A DNA stretch of 64,000 bases from Halosegnis marinus (GCF_029338355.1 NZ_CP119802.1:310001-374000); one strand, 5' to 3'. Positions 43,553-53,252 are shown, numbered from the stretch's first letter. Notes: generated by a model from the letters alone, not told the origin. Program-made: numbers and translations.

Positions 43553-44823
43553 CCGCGCACCTCCGAGAGCGCGGCGGCGGCGCGTTCCGCGGGGTCGTCG
43601 TCGCTCTCCGCGAACTCCGTCGCGTCGAGGTTCGCGCCGTACTCGTCCACCGAGAGCTGGCCACGGACGCGGTACTCCTTGCCCACCAGTTTCTCGCGGA
43701 TGTCGTCGGCGACGACCTCCTTGTCCATCGCGTCGCGGGCGTGGTCCTTCGCGTCCTCGATGCCGCCGCCGTATATCTCGGCCGTGAGGTCATGGCCGAG
43801 GATGGCCGTGACGGTCCCCGTGCCGTCGTCGAGGATGGCCTTCACGCGCAGGTCGTCCTCGCCCTCGACCGCGCCGTGCGAGCGACACTGGCCGTTCTGG
43901 ACGACGCGGCCGCACTCCGGACACCGTTCGATGAGTCCGGAGCCGTCGCGCACCTCGATGAGGTTGCCGACGAGGGTCACGTCGTACGCGCCGCCGTCGC
44001 CGACGGCCTCGCCGATGGCCATCTCCGGGGCCTCGTCGCTCACCGACACGTCCTCGTTGAGGGCGATGACCGTCGAGAACTCCGAGACGTTCACCGAGGG
44101 GACGCCGCGGAACTCGCGGATGGAGACGTCCTCGATGCGGACGCTCGCGCCCGCCGTTATCTCGTCGTGCGGGTCCCAGTCGGTGAACGGGAGTCGTCCC
44201 GTCCCGTCGCCGAGGACGCCGGAGAGTATCTCCGTCTCGCCGTCGCGGCCGTCGATGGTCTTCTCCTCGCACTCCAGCACGCGGACGACGACGTTGCGCC
44301 CGCGGTCGCCCGGTTCGAGGTCGCCGAGCGTCCGGTCGCCGCCGACCTCGTAGGGCACGTCGAGGTCGTCGTCCTCGAAGACGAGCGTCGTGGACTGCCC
44401 GAGGTTGAGTTCGGGCGACCCCTCCCACTCGCGGACGCCGGCGTTGCCCGCGGTGACGGTGTCGCCGGGCGAGAGGCCGAAGTCCTCCCACGCGGTGTAG
44501 GAGATGACCCCGGTCGCGTCGGCGAGTTCGCCCTCGTGGATGACCTGCTCGTCGCCCTGATAGCGGATGGAGCGTTTCCCCACCGTCAGGACGCGGCCGG
44601 TGACGGTGACGTTGCCGTCCGCCGTCGTCACCTCGGCGATGTCCTTGGTCGTCGGTTCGTCGCCGCCCGAGGCGGAGCCGTCGCCGTACTTCCGGCGCAG
44701 CGACCCCTTCGCCTCGTCGAGCGGCACGGAGTAGCTGACGAGCTTCTCCAAGTCCTCTAGGACCTCCTCTTTGTCCACGCCGAGGTCGGAGGCGAGCTCC
44801 TCGGCATCGTCTTCGAGACTCAT
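43549..44823 (-). CDS. replication protein A, RPA1-type single-stranded-DNA-binding protein
   Basis: A 424-residue ssDNA-binding protein with several OB folds (about 68-160, 170-260, 290-390) and a C4-like zinc finger CPECGRVVQNGQCRSHG (about 314-330). The N-terminal 60 residues are a helical COG1599-type region. RPA coats ssDNA in replication, repair and recombination. The gene leads the three-gene operon with the RPA-associated protein and the phosphoesterase, which matches the Haloferax rpa1 operon. A TATA-like GATACATC lies about 27 bases before the ATG. Confidence 0.9.
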   Translation of the reverse strand: MSLEDDAEELASDLGVDKEEVLEDLEKLVSYSVPLDEAKGSLRRKYGDGSASGGDEPTTKDIAEVTTADGNVTVTGRVLTVGKRSIRYQGDEQVIHEGELADATGVISYTAWEDFGLSPGDTVTAGNAGVREWEGSPELNLGQSTTLVFEDDDLDVPYEVGGDRTLGDLEPGDRGRNVVVRVLECEEKTIDGRDGETEILSGVLGDGTGRLPFTDWDPHDEITAGASVRIEDVSIREFRGVPSVNVSEFSTVIALNEDVSVSDEAPEMAIGEAVGDGGAYDVTLVGNLIEVRDGSGLIERCPECGRVVQNGQCRSHGAVEGEDDLRVKAILDDGTGTVTAILGHDLTAEIYGGGIEDAKDHARDAMDKEVVADDIREKLVGKEYRVRGQLSVDEYGANLDATEFAESDDDPAERAAAALSEVRG

Positions 44824-44925
44824 CGCCCCGACGTTCGCCCGGCCCCGTCAAGGATGTATCGCCCGGGCGAGCGGGAGGCGCCGCGAGTCCACACGATTCA
44901 AGCCCGGAGGGGCGGAAGTGCGGCC

Positions 44926-45399
44926 GTGAAACACCTCCCGAAGCACCTCCGACAACGGTGGCGCTACCTCGCCGTCTCGCTGGAGTCGTGGCCCGACGCC
45001 GACCTCACGCGGGGCGACTTCCAGCGCGAGGTGTGGTACGCGGCTCAGAACCTCGTCGGGGACACGGGCAGCGCCGACGCCGACCTGACGGTGTTCGGCT
45101 TTCGCTTCGAGGACGGGGAGGGCCACGCCGTCGTCCGGGTGCGCCGCGACGAGGTGGAACGGGGCCGGGCCGTCGTCGCCTGCGTTGACGGGGTGAACGG
45201 CCACCCGCTCGGGGTTCGTGTGACGGGCGTCTCGGGTACCGTGCGGGCCTGTGAAGAAAAATATATACGACGCCCGCAGGTATCCGCACGGGAGAGACAC
45301 GTCGCCCTCGCGGGAAGCGACCGGCGCGCCCTCGTGCGGAACCGCCGCATCGACGCGCGCGTCGGGGACGGCTACCTCGGGGCGACCGACCTCGACTGA
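44926..45399 (+). CDS. rnp2: ribonuclease P protein component 2 (Pop5/Rnp2)
   Basis: A 157-residue RNase P subunit homologous to Pop5. It pairs with Rnp3 (Rpp30) to support tRNA 5'-end maturation. The start VKHLPKHLRQRWRYLAVSLE and the segment QREVWYAAQNLVGDTGSADA are typical; VSGTVRACEEKYIRR closes the conserved core, followed by a haloarchaeal C-terminal extension. The GTG at 44926 has a TATA-like GATTCAAG about 28 bases upstream. psmA follows after four bases. Confidence 0.9.
   Translation: MKHLPKHLRQRWRYLAVSLESWPDADLTRGDFQREVWYAAQNLVGDTGSADADLTVFGFRFEDGEGHAVVRVRRDEVERGRAVVACVDGVNGHPLGVRVTGVSGTVRACEEKYIRRPQVSARERHVALAGSDRRALVRNRRIDARVGDGYLGATDLD
45253..45267 (+). promoter_or_regulatory. 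AT-rich TATA-like element inside rnp2
   Basis: A GAAAAATATATACG run lies in the rnp2 coding region, where the codons are otherwise GC-rich. It reads as a good TATA box about 140 bases before the psmA ATG and could give an internal start. The rare ATA codon is used here. Confidence 0.3.
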
Positions 45400-45403
45400 C
45401 ACT

Positions 45404-46162
45404 ATGCAGGGACAATCCCAACAGCAGGCCTACGACCGGGGTATCACCATCTTCTCCCCGGACGGTCGCCTCTACCAGGTCGAGTACGCGCGAGAGGCCG
45501 TCAAGCGCGGCTCCGCGAGTATCGGCGTACGAACGGCGGACGGCGTGGTCCTCGTCGTGGACAAGCGCTCCCGCTCCCCGCTCATGGAGCCCTCCTCCGT
45601 CGAGAAGCTCCACAAGGCCGACGACCACGTCGGCATCGCCTCCGCGGGCCACGTCGCCGACGCCCGACAGCTCATCGACTTCGCGCGCCGGCAGGCGCAG
45701 GTCGAACAGCTCCGGTACGGCGAGCCGGTGGGCGTCGAACAGCTGACGAAGAACATCACGGACCACATCCAACAGTACACGCAGGTCGGCGGGGCGCGCC
45801 CGTTCGGCGTCGCGCTCATCGTCGGCGGCATCGAGGACGGCGAGCCGCGGCTGTTCGAGACGGACCCCTCCGGCACCCCCTACGAGTGGCAGGCGCTCGC
45901 CGTCGGCGCGGACCGCGGCGAGATAGACGACTACCTCGAGGAGCACTACGACCCCGAGGCGACGCTCGACGAGGGCGTCGAACTCGCGCTCGCGGCGCTG
46001 GCCTCCGTCAACGACGGCGCGCTCGACCCCGAGGGCGTCGGCGTCGCCACCATCGACGCGGAAACGGAACGCTACGCGGACCTCTCGGACGACGAGATCG
46101 CGGAGCACCTCTCGGCGCACGGCCTCCTCGCCGCCGAGGAGGACGACGAGGACGAGGAGTAG
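45404..46162 (+). CDS. psmA: proteasome alpha subunit
   Basis: The alpha subunit (252 residues) forms the outer rings and gate of the archaeal 20S proteasome. The proteasome alpha N-terminal signature YDRGITIFSPDGRLYQVEYA is present, with EYAREAVKRG after it; the acidic C-terminus ends EEDDEDEE. A Cdc48/VAT unfoldase that could feed it is encoded at 2.7 kb in this window. The gene is tightly packed behind rnp2, an arrangement common in archaea. Confidence 0.97.
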   Translation: MQGQSQQQAYDRGITIFSPDGRLYQVEYAREAVKRGSASIGVRTADGVVLVVDKRSRSPLMEPSSVEKLHKADDHVGIASAGHVADARQLIDFARRQAQVEQLRYGEPVGVEQLTKNITDHIQQYTQVGGARPFGVALIVGGIEDGEPRLFETDPSGTPYEWQALAVGADRGEIDDYLEEHYDPEATLDEGVELALAALASVNDGALDPEGVGVATIDAETERYADLSDDEIAEHLSAHGLLAAEEDDEDEE

Positions 46163-46172
46163 CCCGAACACA

Positions 46173-46180
46173 CCTTTTAG
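46173..46180 (+). promoter_or_regulatory. TATA box of the SBDS gene
   Basis: CCTTTTAG lies about 28 bases before the ATG at 46205, so SBDS has its own leaderless promoter although it follows psmA. Confidence 0.6.
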
Positions 46181-46204
46181 GTACCCGGCGGCGTAGCCGC
46201 GGGT

Positions 46205-46930
46205 ATGATTTCGCTCGACGAGGCCGTGACGGCGCGGCTGGAATCGCACGGCGAACGCTTCGAGGTGCTCGTGGACCCGGACGCCGCGCTGGCCATCAAG
46301 CGCGGCGAGTTCGACGGCGAGCTGGAGGACGTCATCGCCGCCGAGGACGTCTTCGAGGACGCCTCCTCGGGCGACCGTCCGCCGGAGACGGCGCTTGAGG
46401 AGGTGTTCGGCACCACCGACCCCCTGGAGATAATCCCGGAGGTCATCACGCGCGGCGAGATACAGATAACCGCCGACCAGCGCCGGGAGATGCAGGAGCA
46501 GAAGCGCCGGCGGCTCATCAACATCATCGCGCGCAACGGCATCAACCCCCAGCAGAACGACACCCCCCACCCGCCGGAGCGCATCGAGCGCGCGCTGGAG
46601 GAAGCCGGCTTCACCGTCGACCCGATGGAGCCGGCCCAGTCGCAGGTGGACGACGCGCTGGAGGCGCTGCGACCCGTCATCCCCATCCGGTTCGAGGAGA
46701 TGACGATAGCCGTCCAGCTTCCCGCGGAGTACGCGGGCTCGGGACAGGCGAAGGTACGCGAGTTCGGCGACCTCGAACGCGAGGAGTGGCAGTCGGACGG
46801 CTCGTGGGTCGGCGTGGTGACGTTCCCCGCGGGGATGCAGAACGACTTCTACGAGCTGGCGAACGAGGTGTCCTCGGGCGAGGCGGACACGCGCGTCGTG
46901 AAGGACAAGGGCGACCTCGACACGCGGTAG
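46205..46930 (+). CDS. SBDS/Sdo1 ribosome assembly factor
   Basis: A 241-residue SBDS homologue. In eukaryotes SBDS helps to remove the anti-association factor from 60S; the archaeal protein is thought to act in ribosome maturation with the exosome. Three domains: N-terminal FYSH domain (about 1-90, VLVDPDAALAIKRGE), helical middle (QIT..QRREMQEQKRRRLINIIARNGINPQ) and C-terminal ferredoxin-like domain (150-241). The cluster with RNase P and proteasome genes is ancient. Confidence 0.94.
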   Translation: MISLDEAVTARLESHGERFEVLVDPDAALAIKRGEFDGELEDVIAAEDVFEDASSGDRPPETALEEVFGTTDPLEIIPEVITRGEIQITADQRREMQEQKRRRLINIIARNGINPQQNDTPHPPERIERALEEAGFTVDPMEPAQSQVDDALEALRPVIPIRFEEMTIAVQLPAEYAGSGQAKVREFGDLEREEWQSDGSWVGVVTFPAGMQNDFYELANEVSSGEADTRVVKDKGDLDTR

Positions 46931-46964
46931 GGTCGGTTTCGGGCGGTTCGAGCGGGTCGGACGA

Positions 46965-47282
46965 CTATCCCCGCCGGAAGCCGAGCAGGAAGCCGCCGGT
47001 GAAGCCGGCGGAGACGGACAGCGTCGAGAGGATGGTCTGGACCCACGACGGCGGGGCGCCGGCGGCGGCGTCCTGACTCGCCTGCACGAAGCCGGCGGTC
47101 AGCCGCTCCCAGTCCACCGTGATTATCTCGCGGGACTCGAGGAACTTGAACAGCGCCAGCTCCAGCCCGACGAGGATCGCGATGAGCTTCGCGACCTTCT
47201 TCGCCGCGAAGCCGATGACGCCGCCGATGACGGCCCCGGACCCGAGTTCGAGACCGAGCTGCTGGAAGTTTATATCGACCAT
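46965..47282 (-). CDS. FUN14-family membrane protein
   Basis: A 105-residue FUN14-domain protein with two to three helices: SGAVIGGVIGFAAKKVAKLIAILVGLELALF and a C-terminal SVSAGFTGGFLLGFRRG. The glycine-rich helices and the final basic residues match the family. FUN14 proteins in mitochondria act in mitophagy; the archaeal role is unknown. It diverges from hflX with about 80 bases between. Confidence 0.85.
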   Translation of the reverse strand: MVDINFQQLGLELGSGAVIGGVIGFAAKKVAKLIAILVGLELALFKFLESREIITVDWERLTAGFVQASQDAAAGAPPSWVQTILSTLSVSAGFTGGFLLGFRRG

Positions 47283-47329
47283 ACCAATCCGGGCGCAACG
47301 AACGGGTATGACTCTTGTGGCGTCCGGAC

Positions 47330-47337
47330 GCTTATGG
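47330..47337 (+). promoter_or_regulatory. TATA box of hflX
   Basis: GCTTATGG lies about 28 bases before the GTG at 47363, which supports that start over the earlier in-frame ATG. Confidence 0.55.
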
Positions 47338-47362
47338 TTCCGTACGACCAACCCCGTGGCGA

Positions 47363-48670
47363 GTGACGGCAGAGCCACACAACGGCGTCGCGGTCGTCGC
47401 CAAGCGGGGCGACGGGCCCGACCCGGACACGGCGGAGATACGCGAACTCGCCGGCGCGGCCGGCTACGGCGTCGTCGGCGAGGTGACCCAACAGCGCAAG
47501 GAGGACCCCGCCTTCTGTCTGGGCGAGGGGAAGGTCGAGGAGCTGGCGGCGCTGGTCCGCGAGACGGACGCGACGACCGTCGTCTTCGACAACCGCCTCG
47601 GCCCCTACCAGACGTACAACATCGGGAACACGCTCCCGGAGGGCGTCGAGGTGCTCGACCGCTTCCGGCTCATCCTCGAGATCTTCGGCCAGCGCGCCCG
47701 GACGAAGAAGGCCCAGCTCCAGGTCGAGCTCGCACAGCTCCGCTACGAGCTGCCGCGCGCGGAGGCGAAGACCTCGCTCGCGAAGCGCGACGAGCGACCC
47801 GGCTTCATGGGGCTGGGCGAGTACGACGAGTCGCGCGAGCGCGACATCAAGTCGCGTATCGCCCGCATCAGCGACGAACTCGAAACCATCGAGGAGACGG
47901 AGGAGCACCGGCGCGAACAGCGCCGCGAGTCCGGCTTCGACCTCGTGGCGCTGGCCGGCTACACGAACGCCGGGAAGTCGACGCTCCTCCGGCGGCTCGC
48001 GGACGACCTCGACGTCGAGGAGAACGAGGGGCTGCATCCGGACCTCGACACCACCGCGGAGAGCGAGAACCGCCTGTTCACCACGCTCGGAACGACCACG
48101 CGCCGGGCGGAGATGGGGAAGCGCGACGTGCTCGTCACGGACACGGTCGGGTTCATCTCCGACCTCCCCCACTGGCTCGTCGAGTCGTTCAAGTCCACGC
48201 TCTCGGAGGTGTACCGCGCGGACCTCGTCCTGCTCGTCGTGGACGTCTCCGACCCCGTCGAGGAGATACGCCAGAAGCTCGTCACCTGCCACGACACGCT
48301 GTACGAGCGCAACGAGGCGCCCATCGTCACCGTGCTCAACAAGACGGACACGGTGTCGGACGAGAAACTCCGCCGCAAGCGCGAGGCGCTGTCGGCGCTC
48401 GCGCCCAACCCCGTCGCCGTCTCGGGGAAGGAGGGGCTGGAGATCGACGCGCTGCGCGAGCGCGTGGACCGCGAACTCCCCGCCTTCCAGCGCGAGCGGC
48501 TCGTGTTGCCCATGTCGGACGACGCGATGAGCCTCGTCTCGTGGGTCCACGACCACGCCGCCGTCGAGGAGGTCGACTACGGCGACGAGGTCGTCATCGA
48601 GTTCGAGGCCCGGCCGGCCGTCGTCGAGCGGACGCGCGCGAAGGCGTCGGAACTCGCCGTCGCCGAGTAG
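47363..48670 (+). CDS. hflX: ribosome-associated GTPase HflX
   Basis: A 435-residue GTPase that binds the large ribosomal subunit and can split stalled or hibernating ribosomes. The N-terminal HflX domain (about 1-190) is Rossmann-like with a helical hairpin rich in Arg/Lys/Gln. The G domain has G1 GYTNAGKS (199-206), G2 TTLGTTTR, G3 DTVGF and G4 NKTD; C-terminal residues 375-435 form a small subdomain. The GTG start is favoured by the TATA position. Ends directly against the stop of moaC. Confidence 0.94.
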   Translation: MTAEPHNGVAVVAKRGDGPDPDTAEIRELAGAAGYGVVGEVTQQRKEDPAFCLGEGKVEELAALVRETDATTVVFDNRLGPYQTYNIGNTLPEGVEVLDRFRLILEIFGQRARTKKAQLQVELAQLRYELPRAEAKTSLAKRDERPGFMGLGEYDESRERDIKSRIARISDELETIEETEEHRREQRRESGFDLVALAGYTNAGKSTLLRRLADDLDVEENEGLHPDLDTTAESENRLFTTLGTTTRRAEMGKRDVLVTDTVGFISDLPHWLVESFKSTLSEVYRADLVLLVVDVSDPVEEIRQKLVTCHDTLYERNEAPIVTVLNKTDTVSDEKLRRKREALSALAPNPVAVSGKEGLEIDALRERVDRELPAFQRERLVLPMSDDAMSLVSWVHDHAAVEEVDYGDEVVIEFEARPAVVERTRAKASELAVAE

Positions 48671-49144
48671 TCACGACTTCTCCTTCCGCTCCACCTCGAC
48701 GTCCGTGATTCGCGTCCCCGGATACTGGCCCTCGGCGTCCTTCTCCGCGGCCTTGCACATATCCCAGACGACGTTGAGGCCCGTCGTCACCCCTTCGAGC
48801 GCCTCCATCTCGCAGCCGGTCTTGCCGGTGGTCTCCACCGCGACCCGGAGGTCGATGCGGTCGTCGCGCACCGTGAACTCGGTGTCCACGTTCGAGACGG
48901 GAATCTGGTGACACATCGGAATCGTCTCCCAGGTGTGCTTGACTGCCTGTATCGCCCCGACGCGCGCCACGGCCAGCACGTCGCCCTTCTTCACGTCGTT
49001 GTCGCGCACGGACTCGACCGTCGAGGGCGCGAGGTGGATGCTCCCCCGCGCGACGGCGCGGCGGTCGCTGTCGGGCTTGTTCCCGACGTTCACCATCTCG
49101 GCGTTCCCCTCCGCGTCGGTGTGCGTGAGGTCCTCGTCGCTCAT
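48671..49144 (-). CDS. moaC: cyclic pyranopterin monophosphate synthase
   Basis: MoaC (157 residues) makes the cyclic pyranopterin precursor of molybdenum cofactor from the MoaA product. Signature residues are MCHQIP (about 75-80) and KTGCEMEALEGV near 108-120, which include the catalytic lysine and the histidine. No other moa gene is adjacent. It overlaps nothing but abuts hflX convergently. Confidence 0.95.
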   Translation of the reverse strand: MSDEDLTHTDAEGNAEMVNVGNKPDSDRRAVARGSIHLAPSTVESVRDNDVKKGDVLAVARVGAIQAVKHTWETIPMCHQIPVSNVDTEFTVRDDRIDLRVAVETTGKTGCEMEALEGVTTGLNVVWDMCKAAEKDAEGQYPGTRITDVEVERKEKS

Positions 49145-49458
49145 GTGACGGTTGGGGGCACGGCCGGCCAAGTGTGTTCCTACCGGTCGACGTTCGTGTT
49201 CGTCGGTCGGCGGTGTGGCGTCGCAAGCCCCCCCGACTACCGGGCCATCGCGAACACCTCGAAAGCCCCGGCGCGCTCCGCAGGAGCGGTCTGTCCCGAC
49301 CGTTCGGCCGCTATCGGACCCGGAGCAGTGGCTGTCGTCCGAGCGGGGCGAGGCTCGTCGCGCGAGCGCAGCGGGGGCTTCGGAGGTGCACACACCACAG
49401 TTGGAGGAACCGAACGGCACGGAGACGCCGGAGGGGAGTAACATCTGTCCGGGCACGC
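49145..49458. other. non-coding stretch upstream of ilvD, possible degenerate repeat
   Basis: No supported gene. The stretch holds a short hairpin GCTCC-GCA-GGAGC (49275-49287) and many CGAGCG-like words around 49345-49395 (GCGAGCGCAGCG). The words TCGAAAGCCCCGGCGCGCTC resemble interspersed sequences that I have seen between haloarchaeal genes, but I cannot confirm this. I looked for RNase P RNA or SRP RNA motifs and found none. Confidence 0.4.
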
Positions 49459-49468
49459 ACCCTTATGC
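49459..49468 (+). promoter_or_regulatory. TATA box of ilvD
   Basis: ACCCTTATGC lies about 27 bases before the ATG at 49491 and supports a leaderless mRNA. Confidence 0.55.
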
Positions 49469-49490
49469 CGGGCGAACACAACCCCGGAGT

Positions 49491-51245
49491 ATGAGCCGAC
49501 AGGAGCCGCCGGAGCGCGACCCCGAGCCCCCGGAGAAGGCCGAGGGGCTGCGGTCGCGGGAAGTGACGGAAGGAGCCGAGCGCGCGCCACACCGCGCGAT
49601 GTTCCGGGCGATGGGGTTCGACGACGAGGACCTCGCGAGCCCGATGGTCGGGGTGGCGAACCCCGCCGCCGACATCACGCCGTGTAACGTCCACCTCGAC
49701 GACGTGGCCGACGCGGCCATCGACGGCATCGACGCGAACGGCGGGATGCCCATCGAGTTCGGGACGGTCACCATCTCGGACGCCATCTCGATGGGGACGG
49801 AGGGGATGAAGGCCTCGCTCATCTCGCGGGAGGTCATCGCCGACTCCGTCGAACTCGTCGCGTTCGGCGAGCGGATGGACGCGCTCGTCACGGTCGCCGG
49901 GTGCGACAAGAACCTCCCCGGCATGATGATGGCGGCCATCCGAACCGACCTCCCCTCCGTGTTCCTCTACGGCGGGTCCATCATGCCCGGGAACCACGAG
50001 GGCCGGGAGGTGACGGTCCAGAACGTCTTCGAGGGCGTCGGCGCCGTCTCGTCGGGCGAGATGACCGAGGACGAACTCGTCGCGCTCGAACACGACGCCT
50101 GCCCCGGCGCGGGCTCGTGTGGCGGGATGTTCACGGCGAACACGATGGCGTCGCTGTCGGAGGCGCTCGGCCTCGCGCCGCTCGGCTCCGCCTCGCCGCC
50201 CGCGGAGGACCCGTCCCGGTACGACACCGCGGAGCGGGCGGGCGAACTCGTCCTCGAATGCGTCCGCGAGGACCGGAGGCCCTCGGACGTCCTCACGAAG
50301 GAGAGCTTCGAGAACGCTATCGCGGTGCAGGTGGCGCTGGGCGGCTCGACGAACGCCGTCCTCCACCTGCTCGCGCTCGCGGCGGAGGCCGGCATCGACC
50401 TCGGCATCGAGGAGTTCGACGAGATATCGCGCCGGACGCCGAAGATAGCGAACCTCCAGCCCGGCGGCACACGCGTGATGAACGACCTCCACGAACTCGG
50501 CGGCGTCCCGGTCGTCGTCCGGCGGCTCGTCGAGGGCGGCTACGTCCACGGGGACGCGATGACCGTCACCGGGCGCACGGTGGCGGAGGAGCTCGCGGAA
50601 CTCGAACGGCGCGGGGACCTGCCCCCGGACGAGGAGATCGAGGCGGACTTCCTCCGGCCCGTCTCCGACCCGTTCCACGAGGAGGGCGCCATCAAGATAC
50701 TCACCGGGAACCTCGCGCCCGACGGCGCGGTGCTGAAGGTGACGGGCGAGGACAAGTGGCACCACGAGGGGCCGGTGCGCGTCTTCGAGGACGAGGAGGC
50801 CGCGATGGCGTACGTCCAGGAGGGCGGCATCGAGTCGGGCGACGTCATCGCCATCCGCAACGAGGGACCGCAGGGCGGGCCCGGGATGCGCGAGATGCTC
50901 GGCGTCACGGCGGCAGTCGTCGGCGCGGGCCACGAGGACGACGTGGCGCTGCTCACCGACGGCCGTTTCTCGGGGGCGACGCGCGGGCCGATGATCGGCC
51001 ACGTCGCGCCGGAGGCGTACGTCGGCGGCCCCATCGGCGCGCTGGAGGACGGCGACACCGTCACCATCGACGTGGACGCGCGGACGATGGACGTGGACCT
51101 CACCGACGAGGAGCTAGCCGACCGGCTGGCGGCGCGCGAGGAGCCCGAGCCGAACTACACGACCGGCGTGCTGGCGAAGTACGGCACCGCGTTCGGCTCG
51201 GCGGCGAACGGCGCGGTGACGAACCCGGGCGCGAAGCGGGAGTAA
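49491..51245 (+). CDS. ilvD: dihydroxy-acid dehydratase
   Basis: IlvD (584 residues) dehydrates 2,3-dihydroxy-isovalerate and -methylvalerate in valine and isoleucine synthesis. Fe-S ligands are C65 (TPCNVH), C138 (AGCDKNLPG) and C210 (GSCGGM), consistent with the family cluster; C204 lies close by. [11 protein letters not shown] and [12 protein letters not shown] are further signatures. Its keto-acid product also feeds PanB (at 0.7 kb), but the genes are far apart. The first 20 residues are an acidic extension. Confidence 0.95.
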   Translation: MSRQEPPERDPEPPEKAEGLRSREVTEGAERAPHRAMFRAMGFDDEDLASPMVGVANPAADITPCNVHLDDVADAAIDGIDANGGMPIEFGTVTISDAISMGTEGMKASLISREVIADSVELVAFGERMDALVTVAGCDKNLPGMMMAAIRTDLPSVFLYGGSIMPGNHEGREVTVQNVFEGVGAVSSGEMTEDELVALEHDACPGAGSCGGMFTANTMASLSEALGLAPLGSASPPAEDPSRYDTAERAGELVLECVREDRRPSDVLTKESFENAIAVQVALGGSTNAVLHLLALAAEAGIDLGIEEFDEISRRTPKIANLQPGGTRVMNDLHELGGVPVVVRRLVEGGYVHGDAMTVTGRTVAEELAELERRGDLPPDEEIEADFLRPVSDPFHEEGAIKILTGNLAPDGAVLKVTGEDKWHHEGPVRVFEDEEAAMAYVQEGGIESGDVIAIRNEGPQGGPGMREMLGVTAAVVGAGHEDDVALLTDGRFSGATRGPMIGHVAPEAYVGGPIGALEDGDTVTIDVDARTMDVDLTDEELADRLAAREEPEPNYTTGVLAKYGTAFGSAANGAVTNPGAKRE

Positions 51246-51293
51246 CGCCGAGCCGGCGGCTGTTCTTCGGCGGAAACGGAAAGGTGGAGAGCG

Positions 51294-53252
51294 CTACTCG
51301 CGACGCGCGAGCAGGGCCGCGCCGGCGAGCGCGACGACCGCCGCCGCGACGCCGAAGCCGGGCTGACCGGGCGTCTGGGTCGTCTCGCTCCCGTTCGAGC
51401 GGTTCAGACCGAGGTACTCGTAGGCCCCGACCACGTCGGCCTCGGGGAACGTGCGGTTGTACGTCCCCGCGAGGTGGACCGTCGTGTTCTCCGTGACGGG
51501 GTCGAGCGCGCGCACGTCCTCCTCGGTGGCGTTCCCGGGGACGGCACCGACGACCCGGACGTAGCTCGTGACCGAGCCGTTGTCCGTCCGGCCGACGGCG
51601 CTCGCGACGTTCAGGTCCGTCCCGGTGGTCTCGCGGAACGCAGTGCGGAACTCGGACATGTTCTCGAAGGCCGCGCCGGCCTCGATGCGGACGCGGTCGC
51701 CCTCGAAGGAGGCGTCCATCCGGGCGCGCCGCAGGTCGGCGTCGCGGAACGCCTCGACGAAGCGCCGGGCGTCGGCGCTCTCCGTCTCGTTGGTGGAGTT
51801 GTACAGCGAATCGAGCGCGGTGTCGAGCAGGGCGTCCTGTTCGACGGTGTAGCTCCCCTCGACGGCGAGTTCGCCGTCGCCGGTCGTCTCGGCGTGCAGC
51901 GACATCTCGGCGTCGGCCGTCGAGACGTTCCGGGCCGCGAGCGCGTCGCGGTAGGCGGCCCAGTTCTCGGTGCGGTACTCGCCGGTCACGTCGACGGTCG
52001 TGCCGTCGTCGCCGGTCGCCACGCTCGCGTCGAGCGCGTACGTCTCGACCAAGCCGGCCTCCTGGCGCGCGTCGAGCGTGTCGCGCACGCGGTCGAAGTC
52101 CGTCGTGCCGAGGCTGCTCGTCCCCTCGACGCCCGTCTCGGGCGGCTGGACCGACTCGGCGAGCGTCAGGCCGGCGCGGAGCGCGCCGGCGTAGTTCGAC
52201 AGCCGGACGGTGTACTCGCCCGCGTAGGACGACTCGCCCGCGTCGAGGGAGGCGCTGATCTCGTCCACGCGGAGGTCGGTGACGCCGCGCGCGACCTCCT
52301 CGGCCTCGGCGTCGGTGAGGTTCACGTCCTCCGAGTCGGCGAGCGAGGTGACGATGCGGTCGCGCAGGCCGGCGTCGATGCCGGTGTACTCGACGGTGAA
52401 GGCGATGTCGAGCCGGCCGGCGTCGCCGTACCCGCCGGTGACGTTCTCGAAGCTGTACGACTCGAGCGTGACGGTCGCCTCGCCGTCGAGCGAGGTCGCG
52501 AGGGAGGCGTACTGCGATTCGAGCGTGTCGCGGGCCGCCTCGCGCGTCTCCCAGCCGTCGCGGCTGTAGCCGCTCACGGTGTAGTTCTGCTCGGCGTCGA
52601 GCGTGTAGCCCGACTCGGACTCGACGAGCCGGAAGGACTGCTCCTGCGGGCTCCCGAGCGGCGTCGTCAGGTTCGCGTCGAAGCTCCCGTTCGCCGAGAG
52701 CGTGTCCGGTCCGTAGCGCGCGTCCGTCGAGAAGTCCACCGTCTCGACGAGCCCGCCGACCTGCTGGCCCGGCTCGGACTCGCCGGCGGCGAGCGTCGCG
52801 GACAGCGACAGGTCGGCCTCGGCGGTCTCGTCGGACTGCACCGACGAGGCGTCGAACGTCAGCGACTCCAGGCTCTCGGGGCTCGGCGCCGCGAGCGACC
52901 CGTTCGCGGAGAGCCGGTCCGGCGACAGCACGGCCGTCGCGTCACCGGTGACGTTCGAGTCCGTGGTGTTCGTCGTCACGACGAGCGCGTGGAGGACGCT
53001 CTCGCCCACGTCGAGGCCGTACTCGACCTGCGTGCCGGCGTCGGTCTCCGTGGCGTCGGTGTCGTACACCAGCACCACGTCGCCGTTCTCGGCCACGTAC
53101 GCGTCGTCGGCCTCGCCGAGGTCGGTGGCGTTCTCCGGGAGCGGGTCGGCCGGGTCGGCCTCCTGCGCGCCGGCGACGCCGGCCGCGCCGCCGACGGTCA
53201 CCGACGCGACCATCAGCGCCGCGAGCGCGACCGCGAGCAGTCGCTCACGCAC
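51294..53252 (-). CDS. large secreted PGF-CTERM surface protein
   Basis: A 652-residue exported protein. Sec signal peptide ending GVAGAQ (about 1-30), long Ser/Thr/Asp-rich beta-sheet ectodomain with many N-x-S/T sites and repeated ANGS and LSANGSL/F words, and a C-terminal GQPGFG, hydrophobic helix and LARRE, the PGF-CTERM signal for archaeosortase A and lipid attachment. Ligand or function unknown. The GTG at 53252 has an AGGTGA Shine-Dalgarno 6 bases upstream, so this transcript has a 5' leader, unlike most here. Confidence 0.85.
   Translation of the reverse strand: MRERLLAVALAALMVASVTVGGAAGVAGAQEADPADPLPENATDLGEADDAYVAENGDVVLVYDTDATETDAGTQVEYGLDVGESVLHALVVTTNTTDSNVTGDATAVLSPDRLSANGSLAAPSPESLESLTFDASSVQSDETAEADLSLSATLAAGESEPGQQVGGLVETVDFSTDARYGPDTLSANGSFDANLTTPLGSPQEQSFRLVESESGYTLDAEQNYTVSGYSRDGWETREAARDTLESQYASLATSLDGEATVTLESYSFENVTGGYGDAGRLDIAFTVEYTGIDAGLRDRIVTSLADSEDVNLTDAEAEEVARGVTDLRVDEISASLDAGESSYAGEYTVRLSNYAGALRAGLTLAESVQPPETGVEGTSSLGTTDFDRVRDTLDARQEAGLVETYALDASVATGDDGTTVDVTGEYRTENWAAYRDALAARNVSTADAEMSLHAETTGDGELAVEGSYTVEQDALLDTALDSLYNSTNETESADARRFVEAFRDADLRRARMDASFEGDRVRIEAGAAFENMSEFRTAFRETTGTDLNVASAVGRTDNGSVTSYVRVVGAVPGNATEEDVRALDPVTENTTVHLAGTYNRTFPEADVVGAYEYLGLNRSNGSETTQTPGQPGFGVAAAVVALAGAALLARRE

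Noticed and set aside
49145-49490. RNase P RNA or SRP RNA
   Set aside because: The conserved RNase P words and the SRP helix 8 motif are not present.
49237-49590. 117-codon frame on the minus strand before ilvD
   Set aside because: It is Pro/Arg-rich, overlaps the ilvD start and has no promoter or motif.
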